DNA of 45,801 nt from Candidatus Omnitrophota bacterium (GCA_028718225.1 JAQUMI010000007.1:1-45801), one strand, 5' to 3'; counted from the first letter of the stretch, positions 18,001 to 28,900 are shown. The notes: generated by a model from the letters alone, not told the origin. Made by a program: numbers and translations.

Positions 18001-18228
18001 ATGCTTAAAAAATGTGCTATCTGCGGAAAAGGCGAACTTAAAGGTAAAATTGTCACGCGCAAAGGACAATATAAGGCTAAAGGCGGCACAGGCTCTAAGA
18101 TCAGCCGCTGGACCATGCGTAAATTTCTTCCTAATTTGCAAAAGATGCGTATTATCCTTGACGGGCACCCTAAACGGGTCTATGTCTGCGCCAAGTGTAT
18201 TAAAAAAGGCAGCCTCAGGAAAGCTTAA
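18001..18228 (+). CDS. rpmB: 50S ribosomal protein L28, zinc-binding type
   Basis: MLKKCAICGKGELKGKIVTRKGQYKAKGGTGSKISRWTMRKFLPNLQKMRI...YVCAKCIKKG. Confidence 0.92.
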   Translation: MLKKCAICGKGELKGKIVTRKGQYKAKGGTGSKISRWTMRKFLPNLQKMRIILDGHPKRVYVCAKCIKKGSLRKA

Positions 18229-18238
18229 GAACTTTTCC

Positions 18239-19957
18239 CTACCTGAAGAATATATCCCTGGCCTCTAAAATTATCGAAGAATCATCCCGCCAATTGTCCA
18301 TGCGCGGGGTATAAACTATATCCAGGGATTTTGCCTCCAATAGGCTGGCTAACAGGCCAGCCATCCCAAAACCGATTACCTGAAAAGTAACTTTTCCATC
18401 GGTAACCCAGAATTTTAAAGTCTGGCGGCCCAGGCTTTGCGGCTCTCCTTTTAACCTAAGCCCCCGGGTATAAAAAAGAGGTTCGGGATTAGCCGTGCCA
18501 AAAGGCTCTAATCTTTCCAGTTCCTCAACCACCCCTTCAGTCAAACTCCCCAAATCCAGTTCAACATCTATATCTAAACTCGGCAGGAGGTCTTCCAGGG
18601 ACAATTTATCCCGGGCCAGCTGGTTTATACTTTTTCTAAAATCGTCAATGCTCTCGCGGGTAATCGTAAGCCCGACAGCGTGGGCATGCCCGCCAAAAGT
18701 ACGCAGAAACTGGCGGCATTCCCCGAGCGCATGGGAGAGGTGAAAGTTTTTTATGGAGCGGCCTGACCCCTTGCCCATCTTCTCGTCCAGCGAAATTACG
18801 ATCGCCGGGCGGTAAAATCTATCGGCGAGCTTTGCCGCCACTATTCCCAGGACCCCCTGGTGCCAATCGTCTTTGGCCACTACAATAACCTTATGTTCTT
18901 TAAAATTGACTTCCCTGTTGATAATATCTTCAGCCTCCTCCATAATCTTACCCTCTATCTTCTGGCGGGCACGGTTATGCTGCTCAAGGGCCTTGCTTAG
19001 GTCTCGGGCTTTTTGAATATCCGGACTCATCAACAAATTGAAGGAAGTCTCCGCTGAATCCATGCGGCCTGAAGCGTTCAGGCGGGGAGCAAGAATAAAG
19101 CTTATGGAAGTAGTATTAAACTTTTTATTTTTTATCCCGGCTTCTTCAATCAACGCCCTTAAGCCCGGCCTCTTGGTTGCCGAGAGCCTGCTTAGTCCCT
19201 CTTTGACAATCACGCGGTTTTCTCCTGTTAAAGGCACGACATCCGCAACAGTACCCAGGGCGACTAAATCCAGTTCATCCGCTAATTTAGCATTGCTTAA
19301 GGCCTGGCAGAGTTTATAGGCTACGCCTACGCCGGCCAGTTCCCGGTATTTATAACCACACCCTTCTACCTTGGGATTAATTATGCTGACACAAGCAGGC
19401 AGGGTATTTCCTTGCGGCTCATGATGGTCGGTAATAATGGTATCGATATTATTCTTTTTTAATTCTTCGACCTCCCGCTGGTTAGCTATGCCGCAGTCAA
19501 CGGTAATCAGGAGCTTTACCTTCTTTTCTTTGGCGATCTGCAGGATATTTTTGGTTAAACCGTACCCCTCTTTTATCCTGTGCGGCATATAATGCAAAGC
19601 AGCTACCCCCATCCTGCGCAGGCTCTCTTTAAGCAGGGCCACGCTGGTTATTCCATCCACATCATAATCGCCGAAAATCAGGGTTTTTTCTTTTTTATTC
19701 TTTGCTTCTTTAATGCGTTCTACCGCTTTAGGCATCTGCCGGAAAGAAAAAGGGTCAAGCATATGCTCTAACCTAACATTTAAAAATTCCTCCGCCTGGC
19801 CTGCGCTGGTGATACCGCGGTTGGCTAAGATTTGAGCCAGAATTTTGGAGATTTTTAATTCTTTGCTTAAGGAATCCTGAAGGCGGGTATGAGTGAAAGC
19901 AATTCTTAGAATCTTATGCCTAGCCATAAGCTTACATCTTCTCAGGCCGGGAAACAC
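18239..19957 (-). CDS. recJ: Single-stranded-DNA-specific exonuclease RecJ
   Basis: FGDYDVDGITSVALL, ITVDCGIAN, ITDHHEPQ, GSGRSIKNFHL, GGHAHAVGLT. Confidence 0.96.
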   Translation of the reverse strand: MFPGLRRCKLMARHKILRIAFTHTRLQDSLSKELKISKILAQILANRGITSAGQAEEFLNVRLEHMLDPFSFRQMPKAVERIKEAKNKKEKTLIFGDYDVDGITSVALLKESLRRMGVAALHYMPHRIKEGYGLTKNILQIAKEKKVKLLITVDCGIANQREVEELKKNNIDTIITDHHEPQGNTLPACVSIINPKVEGCGYKYRELAGVGVAYKLCQALSNAKLADELDLVALGTVADVVPLTGENRVIVKEGLSRLSATKRPGLRALIEEAGIKNKKFNTTSISFILAPRLNASGRMDSAETSFNLLMSPDIQKARDLSKALEQHNRARQKIEGKIMEEAEDIINREVNFKEHKVIVVAKDDWHQGVLGIVAAKLADRFYRPAIVISLDEKMGKGSGRSIKNFHLSHALGECRQFLRTFGGHAHAVGLTITRESIDDFRKSINQLARDKLSLEDLLPSLDIDVELDLGSLTEGVVEELERLEPFGTANPEPLFYTRGLRLKGEPQSLGRQTLKFWVTDGKVTFQVIGFGMAGLLASLLEAKSLDIVYTPRMDNWRDDSSIILEARDIFFR

Positions 19958-21569
19958 CTAATAATTCCAGGCCCGTAGCGATAACTATCCTTGCCCCTTC
20001 GATAAGGCCAAGCCTGGCTTGGGTCAGCTCCGGGTTATCGCTTAAAACGCGGTGCAAATCATAGAATTTATGGAAAGCTTCGGAAAGCTCCTGCAGGTAG
20101 ACGGTAAGCATATAGGAATCCTGGGTTTTCAGGCAGATATTCAGGATATAGGAAAACTGCAATATTTTTTTGACCAGGCCCAACTCCTCTTTTTCTTTAA
20201 GCAGCGCAAGGTCGACTTCCTTGTTTAATTTGACTCCTCCGTTACGCAATATGCTGGAAATCCGGGCATGCGCATATTGCACATAATAAACCGGGTTTTC
20301 CGAGGTCTGTTTCTTGGCTACTTCCAAGTCAAAATCCAGATGGCTGGTAGTCCGGCGCATAAGAAAAAAGAACCGGGCAGCGTCCCGGCCTACTTCATCC
20401 AGGACTTCCCTTAAGGTTATATATTCACCTCTGCGGGTAGACATCTGCACAGGCTTACCGTTCCTGAAGATGGTAGCTAATTGCACAATGACTACTGATA
20501 GAGAATCCGGGTCCCGGCCGAATGCCGCCACCGAAGCCTTAAGCCTGTTGATATAGCCATGGTGGTCCGGCCCCCAAAGATTAATCAACCACTCAAAACC
20601 GCGTTTATATTTATCATTGTGGTAGGCGATATCCGGGGCTAAATAAGTATAGGAACCATCGCTCTTGATAACTACCCTGTCTTTATCATCTCCGAAAGAG
20701 GTGGATTTAAACCAAAGGGCACCCTCACTTTCATAAAGGAAGCCCTTTTTCTTTAAAAAATCAAAGGCCTTCTGGATCTTAGTGCTCTTTTCCAGCTCCT
20801 TCTGCGAATACCAGCAGTCAAATTTTACCCCGAAATCATCCAGTTCTTTTCGGATTATATCCAGGATATAGTTTGCCGCAAAATCGCCGAGACTTTGAGG
20901 ATTTATTTTTTGCTTAGCGGCTTCTTTGGCTACCTCGTAAATATACTCGCCTTGATAGTGGTCCTCGGGAAACTCTGTCTTCTCTCCGGCAAGTTCTTGC
21001 ATCCTTAAAGCCACGGATTTAGCGAGGATGCTTATCTGGTTACCCACATCATTAAGATAATATTCCCTTTTTACTGCGAACCCCAGGAATCCTAAAATAT
21101 TAGCCAGGGAATCTCCCACGGCTGCCTGGCGGGCATGGGCAACGGACAAAGAACCCGTAGGGTTAGCGCTGACAAACTCAACCAATACGCGCTTCTGCTT
21201 TCCAAGGTCGATCCGTAAGGCTTCCTTCCCCCGGCTTAAAATCTCCCGCAGCTTGCCGTAATGGTATTCGGCATTAAGATAAAAGTTGATAAAACCCGGC
21301 CCTTCGGTTTTAATTTCTGCGATAGATTCTTTTAAAGCGGTTTTTTGCGCTTGTCCATAGAAAGCCTTGATTAAAATCTCGGCTACTTCCCGGGGGGGTT
21401 TATGCAGCGGTTTACTCAGGCGCAAGGCAATGTTTGTGGAAAAATCGCCAAAACGCGCCTCCGCGGGGATATCCAGGTATAAATCTTCGCTAGGGCCCTG
21501 GCCTAAACCCGTATCTTTCAACGCCGTTTTGATTAATCCAATTATCTGGTCCTGGATATTCTCTTTCAT
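19932..21569 (-). CDS. argS: Arginyl-tRNA synthetase
   Basis: VEFVSANPTGSLSVAHARQAAVGDSLA, WGPDHHGYINRLKA, KPVQMSTRRGEYITL, YVQYAHARI. Confidence 0.97.
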   Translation of the reverse strand: MKENIQDQIIGLIKTALKDTGLGQGPSEDLYLDIPAEARFGDFSTNIALRLSKPLHKPPREVAEILIKAFYGQAQKTALKESIAEIKTEGPGFINFYLNAEYHYGKLREILSRGKEALRIDLGKQKRVLVEFVSANPTGSLSVAHARQAAVGDSLANILGFLGFAVKREYYLNDVGNQISILAKSVALRMQELAGEKTEFPEDHYQGEYIYEVAKEAAKQKINPQSLGDFAANYILDIIRKELDDFGVKFDCWYSQKELEKSTKIQKAFDFLKKKGFLYESEGALWFKSTSFGDDKDRVVIKSDGSYTYLAPDIAYHNDKYKRGFEWLINLWGPDHHGYINRLKASVAAFGRDPDSLSVVIVQLATIFRNGKPVQMSTRRGEYITLREVLDEVGRDAARFFFLMRRTTSHLDFDLEVAKKQTSENPVYYVQYAHARISSILRNGGVKLNKEVDLALLKEKEELGLVKKILQFSYILNICLKTQDSYMLTVYLQELSEAFHKFYDLHRVLSDNPELTQARLGLIEGARIVIATGLELLGVSRPEKM

Positions 21570-21577
21570 GTAAGCTT

Positions 21578-21931
21578 TTAGGATTTACGCGGGAGGGATA
21601 CCTTCTTCGCATCAGACCAAAGGCGCTCTAAACCATAGAACTCGCGCATCGGCTTATAAAATACATGCGCTATGACCGATACAAAATCCAAAACCACCCA
21701 GCCGGATTCGTCAGTAGGAGAAACTTTGGAGAGCGGTTTTAAATTATCTTTCGCTAAATCCTCTACTATGCCCTGGGCAACGGCATTGGTGTGGCGTAAA
21801 GAAGTCCCCTGGCATAAAATAAAATAATCGCAGAAGGAAGCAACCTTGCGCATATCCAAGATTACCACCTTCTGCGCTTTTTTTGACTTAGCTGCTACTG
21901 CGATACGTTGAGCTAACTTTTTTGTATCTAT
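21578..21931 (-). CDS. rsfS: Ribosome silencing factor RsfS (start at ATA 21931 proposed; track uses GTG 21868)
   Basis: ASFCDYFILCQGTSLRHTNAVAQ...; conserved-looking N-terminus IDTKKLAQRIAVAAKSKKAQK extends in frame upstream of GTG 21868. Confidence 0.88.
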   Translation of the reverse strand: MDTKKLAQRIAVAAKSKKAQKVVILDMRKVASFCDYFILCQGTSLRHTNAVAQGIVEDLAKDNLKPLSKVSPTDESGWVVLDFVSVIAHVFYKPMREFYGLERLWSDAKKVSLPRKS

Positions 21932-21960
21932 TGCCTCTAACCTCTTTTTATCCGATAAAT

Positions 21961-22107
21961 TTATTTGCCTAAGATTTTATACATGCCTGTGCCACAAGAA
22001 GAACACTTACCCTTCATTGCCTGGCGGCCGTTCTTCATTGTTACCTTTTGCTCATCTTTCATCTCTTTTTTATCTTTGCACTTTACGCAATAACCTTTTT
22101 CAGCCAT
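21961..22107 (-). CDS. 48-aa DUF5679-like zinc-ribbon protein
   Basis: MAEKGYCVKCKDKKEMKDEQKVTMKNGRQAMKGKCSSCGTGMYKILGK*; SD AGGAGG. Confidence 0.85.
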   Translation of the reverse strand: MAEKGYCVKCKDKKEMKDEQKVTMKNGRQAMKGKCSSCGTGMYKILGK

Positions 22108-22142
22108 TTGCTTCCTCCTTGTTTGAGTTAACTTCTATTTGT

Positions 22143-22171
22143 ATTATACCGCCTTACGCTTCAAAGGTCAA
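22143..22171 (-). promoter_or_regulatory. Sigma70-type promoter for DUF5679-rsfS-argS-recJ
   Basis: TTGACC (22171-22166), 17-bp spacer, TATAAT (22148-22143). Confidence 0.8.
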
Positions 22172-22174
22172 TTT

Positions 22175-23185
22175 TTATTTGTGGAATCCTGCGGAATCAT
22201 GCTTCTCTTCTATTTCACCGACAATCTCTTCCGTCAGGTCTTCCAGGGTAATCAATCCAAGCGTCTTCTGGTTGCTATCGATAACAATAGCGATCTGGAT
22301 TTTATCCGTCTGAAATTTTCTCAAAAGCTCATTTACCCGCATACTCTCCAGCACATAATAAGCTTTATGTACCAGGTCTTGTAAAAGAAACAGGCCCTTA
22401 TCCCTTAGTATGTAAAGCAGGTCGCGGGCGTAAATAATCCCCAGAACATTATCTCTATCCCCGCTATAGACCGGCAAACGTGCATGCCCTTCTTCCACAA
22501 ATATGTTTAACAGCTCTTCGGGGGTAGTGTTAACATTAACCGCTACCATTTTATCCCTAGGCACCATGACATCGCTTACTCTGGTATCCCCGAATTCAAA
22601 GATACGGTGGAGCATCTGCCTTTCTTCGTCGCTTAAGACCCCTTCGTCTTTACCCACTTCTATCATCAAGCGCAGTTCCTCTTCAGTAATAAGAGGAGAT
22701 CTTTTAGTCGGGCCTATTTTAAAAATCCGGAGAATAAAATTACTTATACTGACAAAGAAAATAATAACGGGATTCAGCGCCTTGATAAATGCCTCCATCA
22801 GGGGGGCGGTAATCAGGGCTGACTTTTCCGTATGTTTTGCAGCCAGCATTTTAGGGGTTATATCACAGACGATAAGTACAAAGAGGGTAGTAGTAAAAGT
22901 AGCTATAGTAGCACCCAGGCCGGAGCCGAATAATGGCACGAATAACACGGTCACAATAGCGGACATGGCAATATTTACAAAATCATTACCGACCAGGATT
23001 GCGGCGATGAATTTATCCAGCCTGGTAACCAGGTTTTGGATGCTTTGAGCCCGCTTTATGCCTTTAGAGACCATATGGCGCAGCCGGATCTTGCTTAAGG
23101 CAATTACTGCGGTTTCAGCGACCGCAAAGAAAAAAGACAGAATTGCTAAAATAGTAAATAGAAGTATCAAAATAAAGGTCGTCAT
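22175..23185 (-). CDS. CNNM/hemolysin-like membrane protein with CBS domains
   Basis: N-terminal DUF21 transmembrane region, SDVMVPRDKMVAV, LGLITLEDLTEEIVGEIEEKHD; no C-terminal CorC_HlyC domain. Confidence 0.9.
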   Translation of the reverse strand: MTTFILILLFTILAILSFFFAVAETAVIALSKIRLRHMVSKGIKRAQSIQNLVTRLDKFIAAILVGNDFVNIAMSAIVTVLFVPLFGSGLGATIATFTTTLFVLIVCDITPKMLAAKHTEKSALITAPLMEAFIKALNPVIIFFVSISNFILRIFKIGPTKRSPLITEEELRLMIEVGKDEGVLSDEERQMLHRIFEFGDTRVSDVMVPRDKMVAVNVNTTPEELLNIFVEEGHARLPVYSGDRDNVLGIIYARDLLYILRDKGLFLLQDLVHKAYYVLESMRVNELLRKFQTDKIQIAIVIDSNQKTLGLITLEDLTEEIVGEIEEKHDSAGFHK

Positions 23186-23188
23186 AGT

Positions 23189-24466
23189 TTATCCTATATA
23201 TAATACTTTGCGTATTTTATCTTCCGTTCCTTTTAGCGGGCCGATAAGGCTTAAATTAATATTCGCGTCCCGGAATATTTTACGCGCAACCGCGCGGATA
23301 GCGCTCTTTTCCACCCGGTTGACCTCGGCAATAATCTTATCCAAAGAAAAAGTCTTATCCGACATAAGGGTACTCTCACCGATCCAAAGCATATGGTCTA
23401 GAGTATCCTCCAGCGCCAGTTTTAGCTGTCCCGTGTAGAATTCTTTTGCCCGCTTGAACTCGCCGTCGCTGATTAATTCCTCACTGGATTTCCTTAATTC
23501 CCCCAAAATCAGCTTAATAGCCTCGGGTACTTTTTTATTATGGATCCCGGCGTGCACAACAAAGGCGCCGGTATCCTGGAAACGTTTTACCGCTGCCCCT
23601 ATTTCATAGGCCAGTCCGCGCTTCTCCCTTAGCTCGTTAAAAAGGCGGCTGGACATATTCGCGCCTAATACAATATGCAACATACCTAAAGCGTGCTTTA
23701 AAGGGTGCTCGCGCTTGAAGCTCCGAAAGCCCAGGGCCATATGGGTCTGCTCTGTATCTTTGTTCAAAACTGTCAATGCCGGCGCGCCCTGCTTTTCTTT
23801 TGCCGCGGGAAATACGTTCAACTTGGTGTGCTGGAATCCGGAAAATGCTCTTGCTACAACCTGCTCCAGCTTATCAGTATCCAGATTGCCGCAGGCGCTC
23901 ACTACGATATTGGAGGCAGTGTAATATTTACGCTTAAAATCTAAAAGCTTTTTACGGTTAACGCTCTTTACAGACCCAACAGTGCCTATTATCGGCTCAC
24001 CCAAAGGCTGCCCGGGCCAGAGCAAGTTATCCAGGAGCTCATAGACATAACTTTGCGGAAGGTCCCTGTACATCTTTAGCTCTTCCAGGATTACTGTCTT
24101 TTCTTTCTCGATCTCCTTAGGCGGCAATGTCGGGTTAACTACCATCTCCGTTAATACCTTTAAACCGGTGTTAAAATGGCTGGCCGGCACTTTCACCAGA
24201 TAACAAGTGCATTCTTCAGAGGTAAAACCGTTCAGCGAACCTCCTATGCCTTCAATAGATTCTTTGAGCCTGCGGCAGGAATAATTCTTAGTACCCTTAA
24301 ACAAAAGATGCTCTAAGAAATGCGCTATGCCCTTATTTCCGGAATGCTCAAATCTGCCCCCGACTTTTATCCATATGCCTAATGCCGCTGACTGGCGCTG
24401 TGGCATCTCGTGCGTGACGATCTTTAATCCGTTAGTTAATATTCTTCTACGGTAGATACCCTTCAT
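23189..24466 (-). CDS. M16 family zinc peptidase
   Basis: HFLEHLLFKGT (HxxEH) plus the M16 C-terminal domain. Confidence 0.94.
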   Translation of the reverse strand: MKGIYRRRILTNGLKIVTHEMPQRQSAALGIWIKVGGRFEHSGNKGIAHFLEHLLFKGTKNYSCRRLKESIEGIGGSLNGFTSEECTCYLVKVPASHFNTGLKVLTEMVVNPTLPPKEIEKEKTVILEELKMYRDLPQSYVYELLDNLLWPGQPLGEPIIGTVGSVKSVNRKKLLDFKRKYYTASNIVVSACGNLDTDKLEQVVARAFSGFQHTKLNVFPAAKEKQGAPALTVLNKDTEQTHMALGFRSFKREHPLKHALGMLHIVLGANMSSRLFNELREKRGLAYEIGAAVKRFQDTGAFVVHAGIHNKKVPEAIKLILGELRKSSEELISDGEFKRAKEFYTGQLKLALEDTLDHMLWIGESTLMSDKTFSLDKIIAEVNRVEKSAIRAVARKIFRDANINLSLIGPLKGTEDKIRKVLYIG

Positions 24467-25248
24467 TTGTTCAGTTTGGCGACAAAATCGCTCACCCTCT
24501 TTACCAGATCCGGCGAACCTGCATTTTCTTTTATCTTTTTAACGATAGCGCTCCCGATGATTACGCCGTCGGCGATCTTTTTAACCTCCCTGGCCTGAAA
24601 AGGGGTGGATACGCCAAAACCCACGCAGACCGGCTTGCGGGCGTATCTTTTAATCAATCTTACATTCTTGCGGATATCTTCGGGAAGTTTGCTGCGCGCC
24701 CCGGTTACGCCGGTCAGCGAAACATAGTAAATGAATCCCTGCGAAATCCCGGAAATTAATTTTATCCTTTTTTTGCTGCTGGTCGGTGAAAGAAAACAAA
24801 TCGTAGCCAGGCCCCGGCTTTTGGCTGCTTTCATAAACCCCTTGCCCTCTTCGGGCGGAAGATCGGGTATAATCACTCCGTCTACTCCGGATTTCTTCGC
24901 CTCCAGGATGAATTTATCATCCGGAAAACAGAACACGGGATTATAGTAAGTCATCAGGCAAATAGGCATCTCTGTCTTTTTACGCGCTTTTTTAACCAGA
25001 TTCAATATATCAACAAGATGCGTGTTTTTCCTGAGCGCCTCCTGGGACGCTGCCTGGATTACCGGGCCGTCAGCCATAGGATCAGAAAAAGGCACACCCA
25101 ACTCTAAAATATCCACGCCTATTTTATCCAGCGCGTAGATAAGCTTTTCGGTTACCGGCAGGCCAGGAAAACCCGCGGTAATAAAAGCAATAAACGCTTT
25201 TTTCCCGGCTTTCTTTAAATCTTTAAATTTTTTATCGATACGGTTCAT
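24463..25248 (-). CDS. trpA: Tryptophan synthase alpha chain
   Basis: [48 protein letters not shown] at 25248 overlaps the trpB stop (ATGA), so the track's 19-aa N-terminal extension is spurious. Confidence 0.96.
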   Translation of the reverse strand: MNRIDKKFKDLKKAGKKAFIAFITAGFPGLPVTEKLIYALDKIGVDILELGVPFSDPMADGPVIQAASQEALRKNTHLVDILNLVKKARKKTEMPICLMTYYNPVFCFPDDKFILEAKKSGVDGVIIPDLPPEEGKGFMKAAKSRGLATICFLSPTSSKKRIKLISGISQGFIYYVSLTGVTGARSKLPEDIRKNVRLIKRYARKPVCVGFGVSTPFQAREVKKIADGVIIGSAIVKKIKENAGSPDLVKRVSDFVAKLNK

Positions 25249-26435
25249 ATTTTCTGGTTTTGCGTAACTATGCCCAGGTCTTTGTCTCCCCTGCCGGATA
25301 GACAAACCACAACCAGAGACCTCTTATTAATTTTTTTAGCCAACTTCTTCAAATAAGCAATGGCATGAGCTGACTCCAGGGCCGGGATTATGCCTTCTAA
25401 CCCGGTAAGCAGGTTAAATCCTTCCAGCGCCTCTCTGTCGTTGACCGCGACATATTGGCAGCGGCCGATCTTCTTATAATAGGAGTGTTCCGGGCCTACG
25501 CCCGGATAATCCAGGCCCGCAGAAATAGAATGCGTAAGGTTGACCTGGCCGAACTTATCCTCTAAAAGCCCTGACTTTGAGCCATGCAGGACGCCGATAT
25601 CTCCCTTAACCAGGGTAGCTGCGTGTTTACCCGTAGATAAGCCCCGGCCGCCTGCTTCCACGCCGATAAATTTTACTTTCTTATCATTAACAAAAGGAAA
25701 AAACAGCCCCAAAGCATTACTTCCGCCCCCGACACAAGCCAGCAGGTAATCCGGCAGCCTGTTTTCTTTTTTACGCAGCTGCGCCCGGGCCTCTCTGCCG
25801 ATTACCGACTGAAAATCCCTTACCAGCATAGGATAAGGGTGCGGTCCGGCAACACTGCCGATAATATAATGCGTATCGCGCACATGGGTCACCCAGTCGC
25901 GCAAAGCCTCGGTCATCGCGTCCTTTAAAGTCCGGGAGCCGCTTTTGACCGGGATTACTCCGGCCCCTAATAAACGCATGCGCAGGACATTCGGCTTTTG
26001 GCGCTCCATGTCTTCCTGGCCCATATAAATATCACACTTTAAACCAAAAAGCGCGGCGACCGTAGCACAGGCTACTCCGTGCTGTCCGGCTCCGGTCTCA
26101 GCAATTACCCGCGGCTTTTTCATCCGCAAACAGAGTAAGGCCTGGCCTAAAGTATTATTGATTTTGTGCGCGCCGGTATGTAAAAGGTCTTCCCGTTTAA
26201 GGTATATTTTATTCAGGTCAAAATAGCGGCTTAACTTTTCGGCCAGATACAGCGGCGTGGGGCGTCCGGCATATTCCTTTAAGTAATAATCCAACTCGGC
26301 TTTAAATTTCCGGTCAACTCTGGCCTTGGCATATTCCCTGGTTAATTCATCCAGGGCAAAGATAAGTGTCTCCGGCACAAACTTTCCGCCGAATTCCCCG
26401 AAATGCCCGAATTTATCCGGTAATCTTTTTTTCAT
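25245..26435 (-). CDS. trpB: Tryptophan synthase beta chain
   Basis: [52 protein letters not shown]. Confidence 0.97.
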   Translation of the reverse strand: MKKRLPDKFGHFGEFGGKFVPETLIFALDELTREYAKARVDRKFKAELDYYLKEYAGRPTPLYLAEKLSRYFDLNKIYLKREDLLHTGAHKINNTLGQALLCLRMKKPRVIAETGAGQHGVACATVAALFGLKCDIYMGQEDMERQKPNVLRMRLLGAGVIPVKSGSRTLKDAMTEALRDWVTHVRDTHYIIGSVAGPHPYPMLVRDFQSVIGREARAQLRKKENRLPDYLLACVGGGSNALGLFFPFVNDKKVKFIGVEAGGRGLSTGKHAATLVKGDIGVLHGSKSGLLEDKFGQVNLTHSISAGLDYPGVGPEHSYYKKIGRCQYVAVNDREALEGFNLLTGLEGIIPALESAHAIAYLKKLAKKINKRSLVVVCLSGRGDKDLGIVTQNQKI

Positions 26436-27043
26436 TTTAACGCCTCAATGAATCTTCTAACCTTCTTATGGTCCTTCTTGCCCGGCCGGGATTCCACCGA
26501 ACTGGAAACATCCACCCAATCCGGATGCAGCTTTTTTAGCGCGCTTTTTACGTTCCGGCTGTTCAGGCCGCCGGATAAAAAAACCTGACCACTTATTTTA
26601 TCTATATTCTTTAATAAATTCCAGTTAAACTTTTTTCCTGTCCCGCCGGCCTGGTTTTTAGAAAAAGTGTCGAAGAGATACCCGTAAACCTTATATTTTT
26701 TTATCCCGGCTAAATCTATTTCTTTGCCTACCCTAAAAGCCTTAACTACCTTATAACCCTTGAATTTTCCGCAATAGCCGCAAGATTCATTACCGTGGAA
26801 TTGCAGGATATCCAGATTACACAATTTAGCGATCTTCTTGACCTTGTTTTCCGGCGCGTTGACAAAAACTCCGGCTCTTAAAATATTTTTAGGAAGTATG
26901 CGCGATATATTCCTGGCCTTAAGCGGCTCTAGGCAACGCGGGCTATTTTTATAAAACACAAAACCGATAGCATCGGCTCCGTTAAAGAGAGCTGCCAGCG
27001 CATCTTCTAAATTAGTTATTCCGCATATCTTAACTTTAATCAT
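26432..27043 (-). CDS. trpF: Phosphoribosylanthranilate isomerase
   Basis: [50 protein letters not shown]. Confidence 0.95.
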   Translation of the reverse strand: MIKVKICGITNLEDALAALFNGADAIGFVFYKNSPRCLEPLKARNISRILPKNILRAGVFVNAPENKVKKIAKLCNLDILQFHGNESCGYCGKFKGYKVVKAFRVGKEIDLAGIKKYKVYGYLFDTFSKNQAGGTGKKFNWNLLKNIDKISGQVFLSGGLNSRNVKSALKKLHPDWVDVSSSVESRPGKKDHKKVRRFIEALK

Positions 27044-27060
27044 ACAATCAGTTCAAGCCC

Positions 27061-27101
27061 TAAGCGAGGGGCGATGCTAAAGAGAGGCATCCCCGCGCTT
27101 A
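27061..27101. repeat. Hairpin in the trpC-trpF junction
   Basis: TAAGCG-A-GGGG-C-GATGC ... GCATC-CCC-G-CGCTTA imperfect stem overlapping the trpC stop codon; no U-tract. Confidence 0.7.
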
Positions 27102-27890
27102 CCACCCCATCAGCTCTTCAACCTTTTGGGCAATATTCTCCGCCCGCATAAAGGCTGTGCCGATTAAAACGGCATTGACTCCCAGGATTTTCAAAAACAA
27201 GACATCCTGGTAAGTCTTAATCCCGCTTTCTACCACTACCACTTTATCCTTAGGAATAAGCGTAAATAACTTCTCGGTAGTCTTAAAGTCAACCTCCAGG
27301 GTATGTAAATTTCGGTTATTGATGCCGATAAGCGGTACATTCTTTAATTTTAAAACCTTTTTTAATTCTTTTTCGCTGTGCACCTCAACCAGGCAGTCCA
27401 TCCCTATATCTGCGGCTATTGCGATAAATTGGGCAAGTTCATCCTGCGTGAGTAAATCCGCAATAAGCAGTATCGCGTCGGCTCCGTAAAAGCGCGATTC
27501 ATAGACCTGATACGGCTCAAGGATAAAATCTTTTCTTAATACCGGGACAGTGATGAGGTTTTTTATTTCATTGATATAAGCAATATTCCCCAGGAAATAA
27601 TCCTCTTCGGTTAAGACCGATAGCGCCTGCACCCCTACAGCCTCATAAGCCGTGGCAATCTCGGAATGATTAAAATCCTGACGGATAATTCCTTCGGAAG
27701 GCGAGGCCTTCTTTATCTCCGCGATTAAAGAAATCTGGCGCGGCTTATTAATCGCTTCCAAAAACGGCCGTACGGGATTAAGGGATTGAACTTTAACTTT
27801 TAATTCTTCTTCGGGAAGAGTTTGTTTTGCTTGAGCTATCTTCTCTTTTTTCTTCAAAATGATCTCTTTTAAGATATCGGATTTAGCCAT
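27099..27890 (-). CDS. trpC: Indole-3-glycerol phosphate synthase
   Basis: AEIKKASPSEGIIR, VLRKDFILEPYQVYESR, GINNRNLHTLEVD, VVESGI. Confidence 0.96.
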   Translation of the reverse strand: MAKSDILKEIILKKKEKIAQAKQTLPEEELKVKVQSLNPVRPFLEAINKPRQISLIAEIKKASPSEGIIRQDFNHSEIATAYEAVGVQALSVLTEEDYFLGNIAYINEIKNLITVPVLRKDFILEPYQVYESRFYGADAILLIADLLTQDELAQFIAIAADIGMDCLVEVHSEKELKKVLKLKNVPLIGINNRNLHTLEVDFKTTEKLFTLIPKDKVVVVESGIKTYQDVLFLKILGVNAVLIGTAFMRAENIAQKVEELMGW

Positions 27891-28900
27891 TATTGCGAAT
27901 ACTCCTTTAATAATTCTAATTTTCGGAAAGCCGCTTTACTATCTATTGATTGGATCGCTAACTCAATGCCTTCCTTAATGGAAGCGGCCTTGTCCGCAGC
28001 GTAGATGGCGCATCCGGCATTTAGTAAAACGATATCCCGTTTAAAACCGGGCTCGCCCTTTAAGACCTCCCGGACGATGCGCACATTATCCGACAGCCCC
28101 CCCCCGGAAAGATCCTCTATACGGCTGCGCTTAAACCCGAAATCATCCGGAGCAATCTGGTAATCGCTGAATTTGCCGTGATTAACTTCGGAGACAATAG
28201 TCTTATCCGTAGTAGTTACTTCATCTAAACCATCCTGGCCGTGCACCACCAGGACATGCTTAGTACCTAAATTATATAAAACCCGGGCTAAAACAGGCGG
28301 CCAGTGCCTGCTGTAAACTCCGATGAGCTGATTAGTTACCCGGGCAGGATTGATCAACGGCCCTAATAAGTTGAACATAGTTTTACGGGCGATCTGCCTG
28401 CGTGCAGGCATAACTTGTTGCATCGCCGGATGCAGGGCCGGCGCAAATAAAAAAGCGATCCCGATCTCTTCCAGGCATTTCTTGATTTTTGCTCTATCCA
28501 TATTTATATTTACGCCCAGGGCCTCCAGGATATCCGCGCTTCCGCAGGTGCTGGAAACAGAGCGGTTGCCATGCTTAGCTACGACTACACCCGCTCCGCT
28601 GGCGACAAAAGCAGCAATGGTGGAAATATTAAAGGTACCTAATTTATCCCCGCCGGTCCCGCAGGTATCCAGCATATTCGGCTTATCGACAATGATCGGT
28701 TCGACATATTTAAGCATTACCTCTACCGCCGCGGTAAGCTCTTCAGCCGTCTCTCCTTTAGCATTCAGAAAAGTCAAAAATTCAATTATATCCGCGGTAT
28801 CGTTAACCCCGCCTAGAATATCCTGCATTACTGCCTGCATTTCGCGGGAGTTGAGGTCATTCTTTGCGGCGAGCTTTTCAATCGCTTCTTTGATGGTCAT
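27890..28900 (-). CDS. trpD: Anthranilate phosphoribosyltransferase
   Basis: [48 protein letters not shown]. Confidence 0.97.
   Translation of the reverse strand: MTIKEAIEKLAAKNDLNSREMQAVMQDILGGVNDTADIIEFLTFLNAKGETAEELTAAVEVMLKYVEPIIVDKPNMLDTCGTGGDKLGTFNISTIAAFVASGAGVVVAKHGNRSVSSTCGSADILEALGVNINMDRAKIKKCLEEIGIAFLFAPALHPAMQQVMPARRQIARKTMFNLLGPLINPARVTNQLIGVYSRHWPPVLARVLYNLGTKHVLVVHGQDGLDEVTTTDKTIVSEVNHGKFSDYQIAPDDFGFKRSRIEDLSGGGLSDNVRIVREVLKGEPGFKRDIVLLNAGCAIYAADKAASIKEGIELAIQSIDSKAAFRKLELLKEYSQ

Noticed and set aside
18014-18268. 84-aa plus-strand ORF overlapping rpmB in another frame
   Set aside because: rpmB (18001-18228) has the SD, promoter and family match; the alternate frame does not
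25249-25305. 19-aa N-terminal extension of trpA in the ORF track
   Set aside because: The ATG at 25248 overlaps the trpB stop codon (ATGA) and matches the normal TrpA start; the extension is trpB coding sequence in another frame
27061-27101. Rho-independent terminator in the trp operon
   Set aside because: No U-tract follows the stem on either strand, and the downstream genes belong to the same pathway
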